Below, piece after piece: positions 28,840 through 38,513 of a DNA stretch of 64,000 nucleotides. The position numbers and the translations under genes are program-made. Every line of letters starts with the position of its first letter. Position 1 is the first letter of the stretch. Source of the DNA: Pseudomonas fluorescens (GTDB taxonomy: Bacteria > Pseudomonadota > Gammaproteobacteria > Pseudomonadales > Pseudomonadaceae); the NCBI RefSeq assembly GCF_900215245.1, contig NZ_LT907842.1, positions 2,914,001 through 2,978,000 on the forward strand, given 5' to 3'. The notes below the pieces were generated by a model. The model was not told the DNA's origin and searched no databases. It saw nothing but the letters and a program-made list of their open reading frames with translations.

Positions 28840-30753
28840 ATGTCCGTACGACGCACACGCAAAGACGATGGCAGCCAATGGACAGTTGCGGACAGCCGCA
28901 GTGTTTACGGGATTCGCCATTGGGGGGCCGGGTATTTCGCGATCAATGATGCCGGTCGCGTTGAAGTCCGTCCGAACGGCCCGAACAGCACGCCCGTCGA
29001 TCTGTACGAGCAAGTCGACCAGCTGCGCAAAAGCGGTTTGTCCTTGCCGCTGCTGGTGCGTTTTCCCGATATCCTGCAAGACCGTGTACGCCAACTGACC
29101 GGCGCTTTCGATTCCAATATCGAGCGCCTGGAATACCAGAGCAAGTACACCGCGCTGTACCCGATCAAAGTGAACCAGCAGGAAGCGGTGATCGAGAACA
29201 TCATCGCCACCCAGGACGTTTCCATCGGCCTGGAAGCCGGTTCCAAGCCTGAGCTGCTGGCTGTGCTGGCCTTGGCACCCAAGGGTGGCACCATCGTCTG
29301 CAACGGTTACAAAGACCGTGAGTTCATCCGCCTGGCGCTGATGGGCCAGAAGCTGGGTCACAATGTTTTCATCGTGATCGAGAAAGAATCCGAAGTTGGC
29401 CTGGTGATCGAAGAAGCCGCCAACCTCAAGGTCAAGCCGCAGGTTGGCTTGCGCGTGCGTTTGTCGTCGCTGGCGTCGAGCAAATGGGCGGACACGGGTG
29501 GCGAGAAGTCCAAGTTCGGTTTGTCGGCGGCGCAGTTGCTGTCGGTGGTCGAGCGCTTCCGCGCGGCGGGCCTCGATCAAGGCATTCGTCTGCTGCACTT
29601 CCACATGGGCTCGCAGATCGCCAACCTGGCCGACTACCAGCACGGGTTCAAGGAAGCCATTCGTTATTACGGCGAACTGCGTAACCTCGGCCTGCCGGTG
29701 GACCACATCGACGTCGGCGGCGGCTTGGGCGTGGACTACGACGGTACCCACTCGCGTAATGCCAGCTCGATCAACTACGACATGGACGATTACGCCGGCG
29801 TCGTCGTCGGCATGCTCAAGGAATTCTGCGACGCGCAGAGCCTGCCGCACCCGAACATCTTCTCTGAAAGCGGCCGCTCCCTGACCGCCCACCACGCCAT
29901 GCTGGTGGTGCAAGTCACCGACGTTGAAAAACACAACGACGACGTGCCGCAAATCGAGAACAAGGAAAGCCTGCCGGAAACCGTGCAATGGCTGGTGGAC
30001 CTGCTGGGCCCGACCGACATCGAAATGGTCACCGAAACCTACTGGCGCGCCACTCACTACATGAGCGACGTGGCCACCCAGTACGCTGACGGCAAACTGA
30101 CCCTGGCGGAAAAAGCCCTCGCCGAGCAGTGCTACTTTGCCGTGTGCCGTCGCTTGCACAACTCGTTGAAAGCCCGTCAGCGCTCGCACCGCCAAGTGCT
30201 GGACGAACTCAACGACAAGCTGGCCGACAAGTACATCTGCAACTTCTCGGTATTCCAGAGCTTGCCGGACACCTGGGCCATCGGCCAGGTCCTGCCGATT
30301 CTGCCGCTGCACCGTCTCGACGAAGAGCCGCTGCGCCGCGCCGTGCTGCAAGACCTGACCTGCGACTCCGACGGCAAGATCAAGCAATACGTCGACGAGC
30401 AGAGCATCGAGACCAGCCTGCCGGTGCACGCCTTGAATGAAGGTGAAGACTACTTGCTGGGCATCTTCCTGGTCGGCGCTTACCAGGAAATCCTCGGTGA
30501 CATGCACAACCTGTTCGGTGATACCGACTCGGTGAACATCTACCAGCGCGAAGACGGTTCGGTGTACAGCGCCGGTATCGAGACCCACGACACCATCGAA
30601 GACATGCTGCGCTATGTGCACTTGTCGCCGGAGGAGTTGATGACGCACTACCGCGACAAGTGCGCGAGCGCGAAGATCAGTGCCAGCGAGCGCACGCAGT
30701 TCCTGGATGCGTTGCGTCTCGGTTTGACCCGCTCTTCGTACCTGTCCTCGTAA
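28840..30753 (+). CDS. speA: Biosynthetic arginine decarboxylase
   Basis: SpeA decarboxylates arginine to agmatine, the first step of the agmatine route to putrescine and spermidine. The 637-residue length and the N-terminus ([20 protein letters not shown]) are typical. The PLP lysine is in YPIKVNQQ (Lys110), with the phosphate-binding and dimer motifs [10 protein letters not shown] and [15 protein letters not shown] following. AGGGGA stands nine bases before the ATG. The 213-base spacer upstream holds its promoter and no other gene I can support. Confidence 0.97.
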   Translation: MSVRRTRKDDGSQWTVADSRSVYGIRHWGAGYFAINDAGRVEVRPNGPNSTPVDLYEQVDQLRKSGLSLPLLVRFPDILQDRVRQLTGAFDSNIERLEYQSKYTALYPIKVNQQEAVIENIIATQDVSIGLEAGSKPELLAVLALAPKGGTIVCNGYKDREFIRLALMGQKLGHNVFIVIEKESEVGLVIEEAANLKVKPQVGLRVRLSSLASSKWADTGGEKSKFGLSAAQLLSVVERFRAAGLDQGIRLLHFHMGSQIANLADYQHGFKEAIRYYGELRNLGLPVDHIDVGGGLGVDYDGTHSRNASSINYDMDDYAGVVVGMLKEFCDAQSLPHPNIFSESGRSLTAHHAMLVVQVTDVEKHNDDVPQIENKESLPETVQWLVDLLGPTDIEMVTETYWRATHYMSDVATQYADGKLTLAEKALAEQCYFAVCRRLHNSLKARQRSHRQVLDELNDKLADKYICNFSVFQSLPDTWAIGQVLPILPLHRLDEEPLRRAVLQDLTCDSDGKIKQYVDEQSIETSLPVHALNEGEDYLLGIFLVGAYQEILGDMHNLFGDTDSVNIYQREDGSVYSAGIETHDTIEDMLRYVHLSPEELMTHYRDKCASAKISASERTQFLDALRLGLTRSSYLSS

Positions 30754-30774
30754 TATCGGCTGGCAGAGATCTAA

Positions 30775-30868
30775 AATGTGGGAGCGGGCTTGCTCGCGAA
30801 AGCGGTACATCAGTCACACATGTGTTAACTGATTCACCGCTTTCGCGAGCAAACCCACTCCCACATTT
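30775..30868. repeat. REP doublet
   Basis: The inverted arms AATGTGGGAGCGGGCTTGCT and AGCAAACCCACTCCCACATT (two changes from the consensus) lie between speA and the esterase gene. Confidence 0.9.
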
Positions 30869-30909
30869 GTATCTTCGTTTGGTTGTACCTTCTTCGTGAG
30901 GTCTGAACG

Positions 30910-31773
30910 ATGTCGAGCAAACTCTTGCAAGTGTTCACCCTGGCGGTCGCCGCATTTCTCGCGGCGTGCTCGCCGATCAAAGTGCTCAACGCACTGACGC
31001 CCTCCAGCACCTTCACCAAAACCGCATCCATCGCCTACGGTGATGACCCCCGGCAAAAACTCGATATCTACCGCCCCGTCGCGGCCGCACCCAACGCGCC
31101 CGTCGTGGTGTTTTTCTACGGTGGCAGTTGGAACAGCGGCGCCAAGGACGATTATGGTTTTGTCGGCGAGGCACTGGCCTCACGCGGCATCGTCGTCGTG
31201 ATCGCCGACTATCGGCTCTATCCGCAAGTGCGTTACCCAAGCTTTCTTCAAGACGGCGCCCAAGCGGTGGCCTGGACACGTCAACACATCGCCGAATACG
31301 GCGCCGACCCCACGCAGTTGTACCTGATGGGCCACAGCTCCGGCGCCTACAACGCCTCGATGCTGGCGCTGGATGCGCGCTGGCTCAATGAGGTGAATCT
31401 GGCGCCCTCGATGCTCAAGGGCTGGATTGGCCTGGCCGGGCCCTATGACTTTCTGCCGATTGAAAACCGCGATGTGCGCCCGGTGTTTTTCTTTCCGAAT
31501 TCCCCGCCCGACTCCCAGCCGATCAACCACGTCGACCATGGCGCGCCGCCGAGCCTGTTGATTGCCTCGGCGAGCGACACGCTGGTCAACCCCACACGCA
31601 ACACCGGCGGGCTGGCGAAAAAACTGCACGACGCGGGTGTGCCGGTCGAGGTGTTTTACTTCACCAAGACCAACCACGCGACATTGGTGGCATCGATTGC
31701 CAAACCCTTGCGCTGGCTGGCACCAGTGCTGGATCGGGTCACGGCGTTTATCCAGTCCACTCCGGGCCAGTGA
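30910..31773 (+). CDS. Alpha/beta hydrolase lipoprotein (carboxylesterase-like)
   Basis: A 287-residue hydrolase with a lipoprotein signal ending in LAAC (Cys20). The fold is the esterase/lipase type. The oxyanion loop is FFYGGSW near residue 70, the nucleophile Ser143 lies in GHSSG, an acid is likely in SASDTLV, and the histidine is in TNHATLVAS. Such proteins hydrolyse short acyl esters; the substrate is unknown. The Asp after the lipobox Cys that would keep it in the inner membrane is absent (Ser follows), so outer-membrane sorting is expected. GAGG precedes the ATG. Confidence 0.88.
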   Translation: MSSKLLQVFTLAVAAFLAACSPIKVLNALTPSSTFTKTASIAYGDDPRQKLDIYRPVAAAPNAPVVVFFYGGSWNSGAKDDYGFVGEALASRGIVVVIADYRLYPQVRYPSFLQDGAQAVAWTRQHIAEYGADPTQLYLMGHSSGAYNASMLALDARWLNEVNLAPSMLKGWIGLAGPYDFLPIENRDVRPVFFFPNSPPDSQPINHVDHGAPPSLLIASASDTLVNPTRNTGGLAKKLHDAGVPVEVFYFTKTNHATLVASIAKPLRWLAPVLDRVTAFIQSTPGQ

Positions 31774-31781
31774 GGCTGGCG

Positions 31782-32213
31782 CTATTGGACGATGAGGCTG
31801 TACACGGTTGAGGTCTCGGTACTTGCTTCCTCCAGCGTGACGGAGCGCAGCGTGTGGTCCGGTGATGCAGGCGTGATTGTCAGCGCAACGCCATTACTCA
31901 TCAGCGTGCGACTCTGGGGCGACAGGGTCGCTCGAATGCCCTGCTGCGTCGCGAATATCTGGAAACCCGTCTGGTTCCAGACCTCCACGGCGCTTGAGAC
32001 AGGCAGCTCCGGCAGGGTTGCAGGCATGTCGCTCCCCGGTTTGATTGCCCACTCGCCGGTGTCCGGGGTGACCTGTGGGGTTTGAATGGCAGGTGCAGCG
32101 ACGACATCGCTCGGTGGCGGCGATTTTTTTGCCTTGGCCGCACGCATCGTGGCGGCCACGATTAAACCGGCCACTAACAACGCGCCGATGATAAATACGG
32201 TATTGCTGCCCAT
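31782..32213 (-). CDS. Hypothetical single-pass membrane protein
   Basis: A protein of about 143 residues with one N-terminal membrane segment (TVFIIGALLVAGLIVAATM), a short basic stretch, a proline-rich linker and a C-terminal beta-rich domain (AVEVWNQTGFQIFATQQGIRA). I do not recognise a family. The start at 32213 is set by GGGACG upstream and the immediate membrane segment. It converges on the esterase gene with eight bases between stop codons. Confidence 0.7.
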   Translation of the reverse strand: MGSNTVFIIGALLVAGLIVAATMRAAKAKKSPPPSDVVAAPAIQTPQVTPDTGEWAIKPGSDMPATLPELPVSSAVEVWNQTGFQIFATQQGIRATLSPQSRTLMSNGVALTITPASPDHTLRSVTLEEASTETSTVYSLIVQ

Positions 32214-32318
32214 GTTTGTTCGTCCCTGAGTGTAAAGAAGGTTGAGGCCGGAAACGTATCGCTTTGCAGGCCCAACCTTCATTCAACGTCGGTGACGGGG
32301 TTTTGTAACCTGTGAGAA

Positions 32319-33674
32319 CTAACAGGTCGGCTCGCCGAGCCACGCGTTTCTCTTGTTCAATCGCCAAGCGATCGCCCACAGCGTGAGACTGCGCAAGGCC
32401 ATGAACAACAGGAAGCTTATCCACAAGCCGTGGTTGCCGTAGCCCTGCAAGACCCACGCGAACGGCAGCAAAATCACCACGGTCAGCAGCATGCCGTTGC
32501 GCATTTCCCGTGCGCGGGTAGCGCCGATAAACAGGCCGTCCAGCAAGTAACTCCACACGGCAATCAGCGGCAGCACCGCCAGATAAGGCAAATAGATATC
32601 GGCGGTTTCGCGCACGCTGGGGATATTGGTTTGCATGGCGATAAACAGGTGGCCGCCAAAGGTAAATAGCAGCGCGAAGCCCACACTGGCGATCAATGAC
32701 CAACCGCAGGCGACCACCAATGCACGGCGTAACGCCTGGCGGTCGTGGGCGCCGATGGCATGCCCGCACAGGGCCTCGACTGCGTGGGCCAAACCGTCCA
32801 GGGCATGCGCAGTCAGCAGTAGGCCATTGAGCAGCAGCGCATTGGCCGCCACGGTGGCATCACCCAGACGGGCGCCTTGCACCGTGATCATGAAGAATAC
32901 CGACTGCAGTGCCAGGCTGCGGATGAAGATGTCACGGTTCACCGCCAGCAGCGGGCGCCAGCTTTGCCAGCGCTTGAGTGCGGCCCAGGCGATATGCCCG
33001 GGATAGGCGCGCAAGGCGTTTTGCGTGAGCGCCAGACCGAGCAGGGCGCCGGTCCATTCGGCGATGACCGATGCGCGTGCGGAGCCGACTACGCCCCATT
33101 CCAGGCCCAGTACAAACCACAGGTTCAGGGCGATATTGACCAGGTTGGTGGTCAGCAGAATCGCCAACGGTGCACGGGCGTTCTGCGTGCCGAGGAACCA
33201 GCCGACCAGCGCATAGCTGGCCAGCGCAGCAGGCAGGCCGAACAAACGCGTGTGGAAAAAGTCGCGGGTCAGTTGATTCAGCTCGGGGGAGGGCTGCATC
33301 CACTCCAGCGCCAACTGGCTCAGCGGGATGCCCACCGTGCCCAAGAGCATCGCCAGGCCCAGCGCCAGCAGCAGACCTTGCAGCAGCACCTGTCGCAACG
33401 CTGCACCATCGCCACGCCCGGCGGCCTGCGCGGCAAACCCGGTGGAGCCCATGCGCAGAAAACCCATGGCCCAGGCGAGGAAGGTATAGAGGCTGGCCCC
33501 TACGGCCACGGCGCCCAGTTGGTGGGCGTGTGGCAAGTGGCCGATGACCATGCTGTCGACCAGGGCTACCAGCGGCACCGAGATGTTCGACAAAATCATC
33601 GGTGCAGCCAGGGCCCAGACGCGGCGATGGGTGGGGCGGTCGCGCCAGTCGGTGAGTAACGTGAGTGTTTTCAA
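32319..33674 (-). CDS. dinF: MATE family efflux transporter, DinF-like
   Basis: A 451-residue inner-membrane protein with about twelve hydrophobic segments in the MATE pattern. The N-terminal WALAAPMILSNISVPLVALVD and the repeat-like segment in the second half (SLALQSVFFMITVQGARLGD) fit the DinF subgroup. MATE proteins export cationic compounds using Na+ or H+. No operator is visible to support damage regulation as in E. coli dinF, and no lexA neighbour is present. It follows a small membrane-protein gene by three bases. Confidence 0.87.
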   Translation of the reverse strand: MKTLTLLTDWRDRPTHRRVWALAAPMILSNISVPLVALVDSMVIGHLPHAHQLGAVAVGASLYTFLAWAMGFLRMGSTGFAAQAAGRGDGAALRQVLLQGLLLALGLAMLLGTVGIPLSQLALEWMQPSPELNQLTRDFFHTRLFGLPAALASYALVGWFLGTQNARAPLAILLTTNLVNIALNLWFVLGLEWGVVGSARASVIAEWTGALLGLALTQNALRAYPGHIAWAALKRWQSWRPLLAVNRDIFIRSLALQSVFFMITVQGARLGDATVAANALLLNGLLLTAHALDGLAHAVEALCGHAIGAHDRQALRRALVVACGWSLIASVGFALLFTFGGHLFIAMQTNIPSVRETADIYLPYLAVLPLIAVWSYLLDGLFIGATRAREMRNGMLLTVVILLPFAWVLQGYGNHGLWISFLLFMALRSLTLWAIAWRLNKRNAWLGEPTC

Positions 33675-33677
33675 GTA

Positions 33678-33968
33678 TCAGTGCACAACCCAGCTGAGCA
33701 GCCACAGGCCCAGCATCAACCAGATAATCCCGGCAATGATCGACGCCCGCATAAACGCGCGCACTGCCGAGTACAGCAGCAACAGCCCGATGATCAGGGT
33801 GATGATGCTGATGATCGACGTATCCATGCCCAGGGATTTGGACAGCCCGTCGACAAAATCGCCGCCGGCATGGGACAGCGTGTTGAACAGCCCGCTGAAC
33901 AGCTCGACGATAAAGTGGATGATCTGGCCGATTTTGAGACCCAGCCAGCCGAAAAAGTCTGTTTGCAT
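33678..33968 (-). CDS. Small membrane protein of unknown function
   Basis: A 96-residue protein with an N-terminal amphipathic/hydrophobic stretch and two strong membrane segments at the C-terminal half (SIISIITLIIGLLLLYSAV and SIIAGIIWLMLGLWLLSWV). AGGAC lies at good distance before the ATG. It is probably co-transcribed with dinF. No family is recognised; a conserved Pseudomonas protein is likely. Confidence 0.7.
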   Translation of the reverse strand: MQTDFFGWLGLKIGQIIHFIVELFSGLFNTLSHAGGDFVDGLSKSLGMDTSIISIITLIIGLLLLYSAVRAFMRASIIAGIIWLMLGLWLLSWVVH

Positions 33969-34131
33969 GTGTGTGTCCTGATGAATAGGTGGGCGTAGCT
34001 GCCGGACCTGAGCCTTTGGTCGTTATCGGCGCACGCGAGTTCCCTTCTAGCATAGAGGTTTACGGCGTGCAGGGATTCACTTGCCTTCGCTAATCATCCG
34101 CCCGAAGCTATACACCTTCAGGAGCCCCCGC

Positions 34132-34440
34132 ATGAACCTCGAACACCTCACCGAACGCCTGCACCGTATCCGCGATGCCAATCACTGGAAGCAGTTCCAC
34201 AGCCCGAAAAACCTGGCCATGGCCGCCAGCGTGGAAATGTCCGAGCTGGTGGAGATCTTCCAGTGGCTGACCGAAGACCAGTCGCGGCAACTGCCCGCAG
34301 ACCAACTCGCCCATGCCGGGCAGGAAGTCGGCGATATCGTGCTGTACCTGCTGTTGCTGTGCAGTGAGCTGGGCCTGGACATGAATGAAGTGGTGCGCGC
34401 GAAACTCGCCGACAGCGAACGGCGGTTTGCCCATGAGTGA
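34132..34440 (+). CDS. MazG-like nucleotide pyrophosphohydrolase
   Basis: A compact protein of about 102 residues of the MazG/RS21-C6 class. The metal-binding acidic residues appear in ASVEMSELVEIFQW and QEVGDIVLYLLLL, the E-x2-E...E-x2-D pattern. Such enzymes hydrolyse non-canonical or surplus dNTPs to monophosphates. The ATG at 34132 is preferred over one at 34081 because the family N-terminus (LTERLHRIRDANHW) begins there and AGGAG lies upstream. Its end overlaps the cmoM start by eight bases. Confidence 0.87.
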   Translation: MNLEHLTERLHRIRDANHWKQFHSPKNLAMAASVEMSELVEIFQWLTEDQSRQLPADQLAHAGQEVGDIVLYLLLLCSELGLDMNEVVRAKLADSERRFAHE

Positions 34441-35182
34441 TCGTCATTTCGACCAGTTGGCCACGCGCTTCGCCGAGAAAATCTACGGCGGCGCCAAAGG
34501 TGCGATTCGCCTGGCGGTGCTCCAGGCCGACCTGACCGAAGCCCTGCCGGACCGCCCGTTGCGTGTGCTGGATATCGGCGCCGGCCTGGGGCATATGTCG
34601 TTGTGGCTGGCCGAACGCGGCCATCAGGTCACGCTGGCCGAGCCCGCCGAGCCGATGCTCGACGGCGCGCGCCAACGCTTTGCCGATGCGCGGCAGACCG
34701 CGACTTTTATTCACGCGCCCTGGCAGGACCTGCTTGGCCAACTCACCGAGCCTTACGACCTGGTGCTGTGCCACGCGGTGCTGGAATGGTTGGCCGAACC
34801 CCATGCGATACTGCCGGTGCTGCACCAACTCACGGTGCCCGGCGGCTGGTTGTCGCTGGCGTTTTACAACCGTGATGCGCTGATTTATCGCAACCTGCTC
34901 AAAGGCCACTTCCGCAAAATGCGCAAGAACGACATGGCCGGCGAAAAGCAGAGCCTGACGCCGCAACAACCCCTCGACCCACGCGAGCTGGCAGCGCAAC
35001 TCGACGGGCTATGGCAGGTCGAAAGCCAAAGTGGCGTGCGGGTGTTCCACGACTACATGCCGGTGGAATTCCAGGCCCGCGCCGATTTACAGGATTTGTT
35101 GGAGATGGAACTCGCTCACCGTCGTCACCCAAGCTTTGCCGGACTTGGGCGTTATTTACACTGGATATGCCGTCCGGTTTAA
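34433..35182 (+). CDS. cmoM: tRNA 5-carboxymethoxyuridine methyltransferase
   Basis: CmoM (formerly SmtA) methylates the carboxyl group of cmo5U at tRNA position 34, producing mcmo5U. The 249 residues show a class I SAM fold: motif I VLDIGAGLGHMSLWLAE, then VTLAEPAEPML, LVLCHAVLEWL, and the family segment SLAFYNRDALIYRNLLKG. The start overlaps the upstream MazG-like gene, so the pair is co-translated. Confidence 0.9.
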   Translation: MSDRHFDQLATRFAEKIYGGAKGAIRLAVLQADLTEALPDRPLRVLDIGAGLGHMSLWLAERGHQVTLAEPAEPMLDGARQRFADARQTATFIHAPWQDLLGQLTEPYDLVLCHAVLEWLAEPHAILPVLHQLTVPGGWLSLAFYNRDALIYRNLLKGHFRKMRKNDMAGEKQSLTPQQPLDPRELAAQLDGLWQVESQSGVRVFHDYMPVEFQARADLQDLLEMELAHRRHPSFAGLGRYLHWICRPV

Positions 35183-35206
35183 GCGGCCCAGTCTGCGGAG
35201 GTCGAA

Positions 35207-35809
35207 ATGCGTCGTCTCTGTTTGATCCTGTTGTCCCTGGGGTTGGGCGCATGCTCCAGCCCGAATCCTTACGTGGCCGCCTCGGCCCCGATGCCACCGG
35301 CGCCGGCACAGGCGGCCAACACCTTTGATGCCAGCGCTTACCCGGCGCCGGTCCGCGACTATGGCGCCTACCGCAGTTGGGCCTGGCTTAACGGCCAACT
35401 GCCGGCGGGTTCGGCGTGGGCCGACTCGGCGCAAATTGCCGAGGCGGTCAGCGGTGCCCTTGACCAGCGCGGCTTGCGCCCCCTGCATGACAACCGTGCG
35501 CCCGACTTGCTGGTAAGCGCCGACGTGCGCCTGGAAAAACGCCTGCGCCAGGTCCAGGACGATTATGGCTATGGTTACGGTGGCTATAACCGCTATGGCA
35601 ACGGTTACGGCATGTACAACTCGGTGCCGGTGGTGCGCACCTATGAAGTGACGGTGGCGGTGGCGCGTATCAGCCTGTTCGATGCCCGCACCCGCCAGCC
35701 GGTCTGGAGCACCAGCGCCGAAACGACCAGCCAGGGCAGCTTGAGCGAGCGGGCGGATGCGCTGCGCGAAGCCATGCAGAAGGCCATGACGGCTTACCCG
35801 CCCAGTTAG
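35207..35809 (+). CDS. DUF4136 lipoprotein (first of two)
   Basis: A 200-residue lipoprotein with lipobox LGAC (Cys16), then a DUF4136 domain ([30 protein letters not shown]). A Tyr/Gly/Asn-rich insertion near residues 121-137 ([16 protein letters not shown]) interrupts the domain. It starts 24 bases after cmoM. DUF4136 proteins are abundant envelope lipoproteins of unknown role. The next gene is a paralogue. Confidence 0.85.
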   Translation: MRRLCLILLSLGLGACSSPNPYVAASAPMPPAPAQAANTFDASAYPAPVRDYGAYRSWAWLNGQLPAGSAWADSAQIAEAVSGALDQRGLRPLHDNRAPDLLVSADVRLEKRLRQVQDDYGYGYGGYNRYGNGYGMYNSVPVVRTYEVTVAVARISLFDARTRQPVWSTSAETTSQGSLSERADALREAMQKAMTAYPPS

Positions 35810-35854
35810 CCGCTATTCTCATCTCAGGCTTATGGCGTTTTTTGGAGAACAATC

Positions 35855-36412
35855 ATGCTTCGTCGCTTCGCTGCACTTGCTGCTGTTTTACTGCTGGGGG
35901 GCTGCCAGACCAGTCAGGTCAATAACGACTATGACGCCAGCCGCGACTTCGGTGCCTACCGCAACTGGGCCTGGAAGGACCCGGCCCTGCAATATCGCCC
36001 GGATGACCCGCGCATCAAGAGCGACCTCACTGAGCAACGCATCCGCCAGGCCGTGGCTGAACAACTTGACCAGCGCGGCCTGCGTCCCGCAGCGGCAGGC
36101 ACCAAGGCTGACCTGAACGTGCAGGTTTACCTGATCGTCGAAGACCGCCAGCAACAAGTCACGACCAATTACGGCGGCGCCTGGGGCGGCCCGTGGAACG
36201 GGTACTGGGGCGCGCCGATGTACAACGAAACGCGCAACATCACCTACAAGGTCGCAACCCTGCAGGTCGACCTGTTGGACGGCAAGGATGGCAAGCTGGT
36301 GTGGCGTGGCAGCGACGAGCAGATGATGAGCAGCACGCCGAACCCGCAGGACCGCAGCAATGCGATCCGCACCACCGTGACCAAGATCCTCTCGAATTAC
36401 CCACCGCACTGA
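35855..36412 (+). CDS. DUF4136 lipoprotein (second of two)
   Basis: A 185-residue paralogue of the preceding gene with lipobox LGGC and the same core ([37 protein letters not shown]). The insertion here is Gly/Trp-rich (YGGAWGGPWNGYWGAPMY) at the same place. This argues for tandem duplication followed by divergence of the loop. Only 45 bases separate the two genes, and the hairpin after this one is a likely operon end. Confidence 0.87.
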   Translation: MLRRFAALAAVLLLGGCQTSQVNNDYDASRDFGAYRNWAWKDPALQYRPDDPRIKSDLTEQRIRQAVAEQLDQRGLRPAAAGTKADLNVQVYLIVEDRQQQVTTNYGGAWGGPWNGYWGAPMYNETRNITYKVATLQVDLLDGKDGKLVWRGSDEQMMSSTPNPQDRSNAIRTTVTKILSNYPPH

Positions 36413-36421
36413 ACCTGAGCT

Positions 36422-36449
36422 GTGCGGGAGCAAACCGCCTCCCGCATTT
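36422..36449 (+). terminator. Hairpin after the DUF4136 pair
   Basis: GCGGGAG pairs with CTCCCGC across an eight-base loop and is followed by ATTTG. It is a weak intrinsic terminator 12 bases after the stop codon. Confidence 0.55.
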
Positions 36450-36536
36450 GCCCGTCATCCTCCGCAGCCCTTGTCTACACTCATTGACACCCCAGGAGAG
36501 TAAGCGCTCGGCAACTCGCCGGCACAGGAGTGCTCG

Positions 36537-38513
36537 ATGTCTCCCCGATTGGCTTGCAAGCAGCGCGGTGCCATTGGCTTGATGGCGGCTGGCGTGTTGG
36601 CGTTGGTGTTGGTCTGCACGTTGCTGGTGGTCGACAGCGGCCGTTTGTACCTGGAGAAACGCAAGCTGCAAGGCGTGGCGGATACGGCGGCACTGGAAGC
36701 CGTGAGTCGCGGCGGGACCTGTGTGGCGGGCCTGAGCGCAGCGGCTTATGCGGCGCAGAGTGTGGCCCGCAACCATTTTGTGGTGGGTAACGGCAATAGC
36801 CTGGCGACCCTTTGCGGCACGGTAACGACTGGCGCGTCTGGGGTGCGCACCTTCAGTGCCAACCCTGCGGTGTCATCGGCGATTCAAGTGGTGCTCAGCA
36901 AAACTGTCACGACCAGCGTGGCCGGCGGGATCTGGGCACTCGTTTCCGGCGGCCCGATCAGCGTCAACACCGTCTTGACGGCGACGGCAGTGGCGGCCAA
37001 GCCTGCGCCATCGTTGGCCCAGCTCACCATCAACAGCACCCTGGCCAGCGTCAACACAGCCAGCGCGAGCCTGTTGAACCCGCTGTTCAGCGGCTTGCTC
37101 GGCGGCAACGTCAACCTGACCCTGGCGGGCTGGAACGGCTTGCTCACTACCAATATCAACCTGCTCAGTTACCTCGACCAGTTGGCGGTCAACCTGAACG
37201 TGGCCGCCGGTAACTACACCCAGTTGCTCAACACCACGGTCACCGCGTCGCAGTTGATCCAGGCCGCGATCAGCGTGCTGACCGCCAACGGGGCGACGGC
37301 AGACGTGTTGACGGCGCTGGGCAACCTGCAAGTCGCTGCGATCAACCAGGCGCCCTTGACCCTCGGGCAAATCCTGCAATTGCAGACGGGCACCACCGCG
37401 GCCGCGCTGAACGCCAACCTGCAGGTGTTCCAACTGATCCAGGGCGTGGTGCAACTGTCCAACAGCCAGAGCGCGGTGGCGGCAACCTTGCCGGTGAGCC
37501 TGCTGGGGCTGGCCAATATCACCACCCAAGTCAAAGTGATTGAGCCACCGCAATTGTCGGCCATTGGCAACCCGGCACTGGCCGCCGCCAACCCACTGGG
37601 GCCGAATGCGATTTATGTCCGTACCGCTCAGGTGCGTACGCAGGTGACGGTCAGCTTGCCGGTGTTGAGTAACTTGTCAGGGATGACCACCGCGGTGAAT
37701 AACCTGGTGGGGCCGTTGACGCCGGTGGTCAATGGCCTGCTGAGCTTGAACCTGGTGACCACCATCAACTCGGCGCTGTGTTTGCTGGGGGCCGGGTGCC
37801 AACAGTTGGATTTGCTGCCGTTGCCGGGCAACTTGCCGCTTAACATCGTGCTGGATGCCGGGGGCGCCAGCAGTTATGTCACCGCGTACAGCTGCCCAAC
37901 CGGCAACGCAGGTACCAAGAGTCTGACGGCGAACACCACAACCTCTGTGGCATCGCTGAATGTGGGCGCGATCACGAATGCGTTTTCCACCACACAGCCG
38001 ATGACGGTGGCCCCTCTGGCACTGATCGATATTGGCACCAAGACCTGTCACATGATTGCCTTTATCGGCAGTTGCGGTCCCCGGGTGCCATTTGCCGGCG
38101 GCGGTATCGGCATCAAGGTGCAAAGCCCGATCGTGGGGAGCAGCCAAACCCAGGTGTTTTCCAGCCCCACGCCGTTTGCCACACCACCCAACGTAGGCCT
38201 TACGCCTAGCTATTTGGCCGCCACGCCCGCCACCAATGTGGTGAGCAGCCTTTCCACCACCCTCAGTGGCGTGGGCATTACCGCCTATCAGCCGGTGGGC
38301 AATAACCCGCTGGGCAGCCTGATTGCGAATACGGTCTCGCTGTTAAGCGGTGTCAGCGCCATCGTCACGCCGGTCGTGGATAGCCTGCTGGCCCCATTGC
38401 TCAACCCGATCCTGAACAACCTGTTGAACAGCCTGGGGATCAGCCTGGCGAATGTGAACGTCGGCGCCAACCTGACCTGCGGCCAGACCGGCGAAGCCTA
38501 CCTGGTGATTTAA
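36537..38513 (+). CDS. tadG: TadG-like pilus assembly protein
   Basis: A 658-residue protein with a short N-terminal cytoplasmic tail (KQRG), one membrane helix (AIGLMAAGVLALVLVCTLLVVD) and the Tad-like start SGRLYLEKRKLQGVADTAALEA. The long exported part is rich in Asn, Leu, Thr, Ala and Val in loose repeats (NLN, LLN, TTV), with a few cysteines near the end. TadG proteins are anchored components of Flp pilus assembly. It is transcribed alone, opposite to pprA, and the two stop codons overlap. AGGAG precedes the ATG. Confidence 0.85.
   Translation: MSPRLACKQRGAIGLMAAGVLALVLVCTLLVVDSGRLYLEKRKLQGVADTAALEAVSRGGTCVAGLSAAAYAAQSVARNHFVVGNGNSLATLCGTVTTGASGVRTFSANPAVSSAIQVVLSKTVTTSVAGGIWALVSGGPISVNTVLTATAVAAKPAPSLAQLTINSTLASVNTASASLLNPLFSGLLGGNVNLTLAGWNGLLTTNINLLSYLDQLAVNLNVAAGNYTQLLNTTVTASQLIQAAISVLTANGATADVLTALGNLQVAAINQAPLTLGQILQLQTGTTAAALNANLQVFQLIQGVVQLSNSQSAVAATLPVSLLGLANITTQVKVIEPPQLSAIGNPALAAANPLGPNAIYVRTAQVRTQVTVSLPVLSNLSGMTTAVNNLVGPLTPVVNGLLSLNLVTTINSALCLLGAGCQQLDLLPLPGNLPLNIVLDAGGASSYVTAYSCPTGNAGTKSLTANTTTSVASLNVGAITNAFSTTQPMTVAPLALIDIGTKTCHMIAFIGSCGPRVPFAGGGIGIKVQSPIVGSSQTQVFSSPTPFATPPNVGLTPSYLAATPATNVVSSLSTTLSGVGITAYQPVGNNPLGSLIANTVSLLSGVSAIVTPVVDSLLAPLLNPILNNLLNSLGISLANVNVGANLTCGQTGEAYLVI

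Noticed and set aside
28771..30810. 679-codon open frame on the minus strand opposite speA
   Set aside because: It is antisense to a highly conserved enzyme and has no recognisable features or start site.
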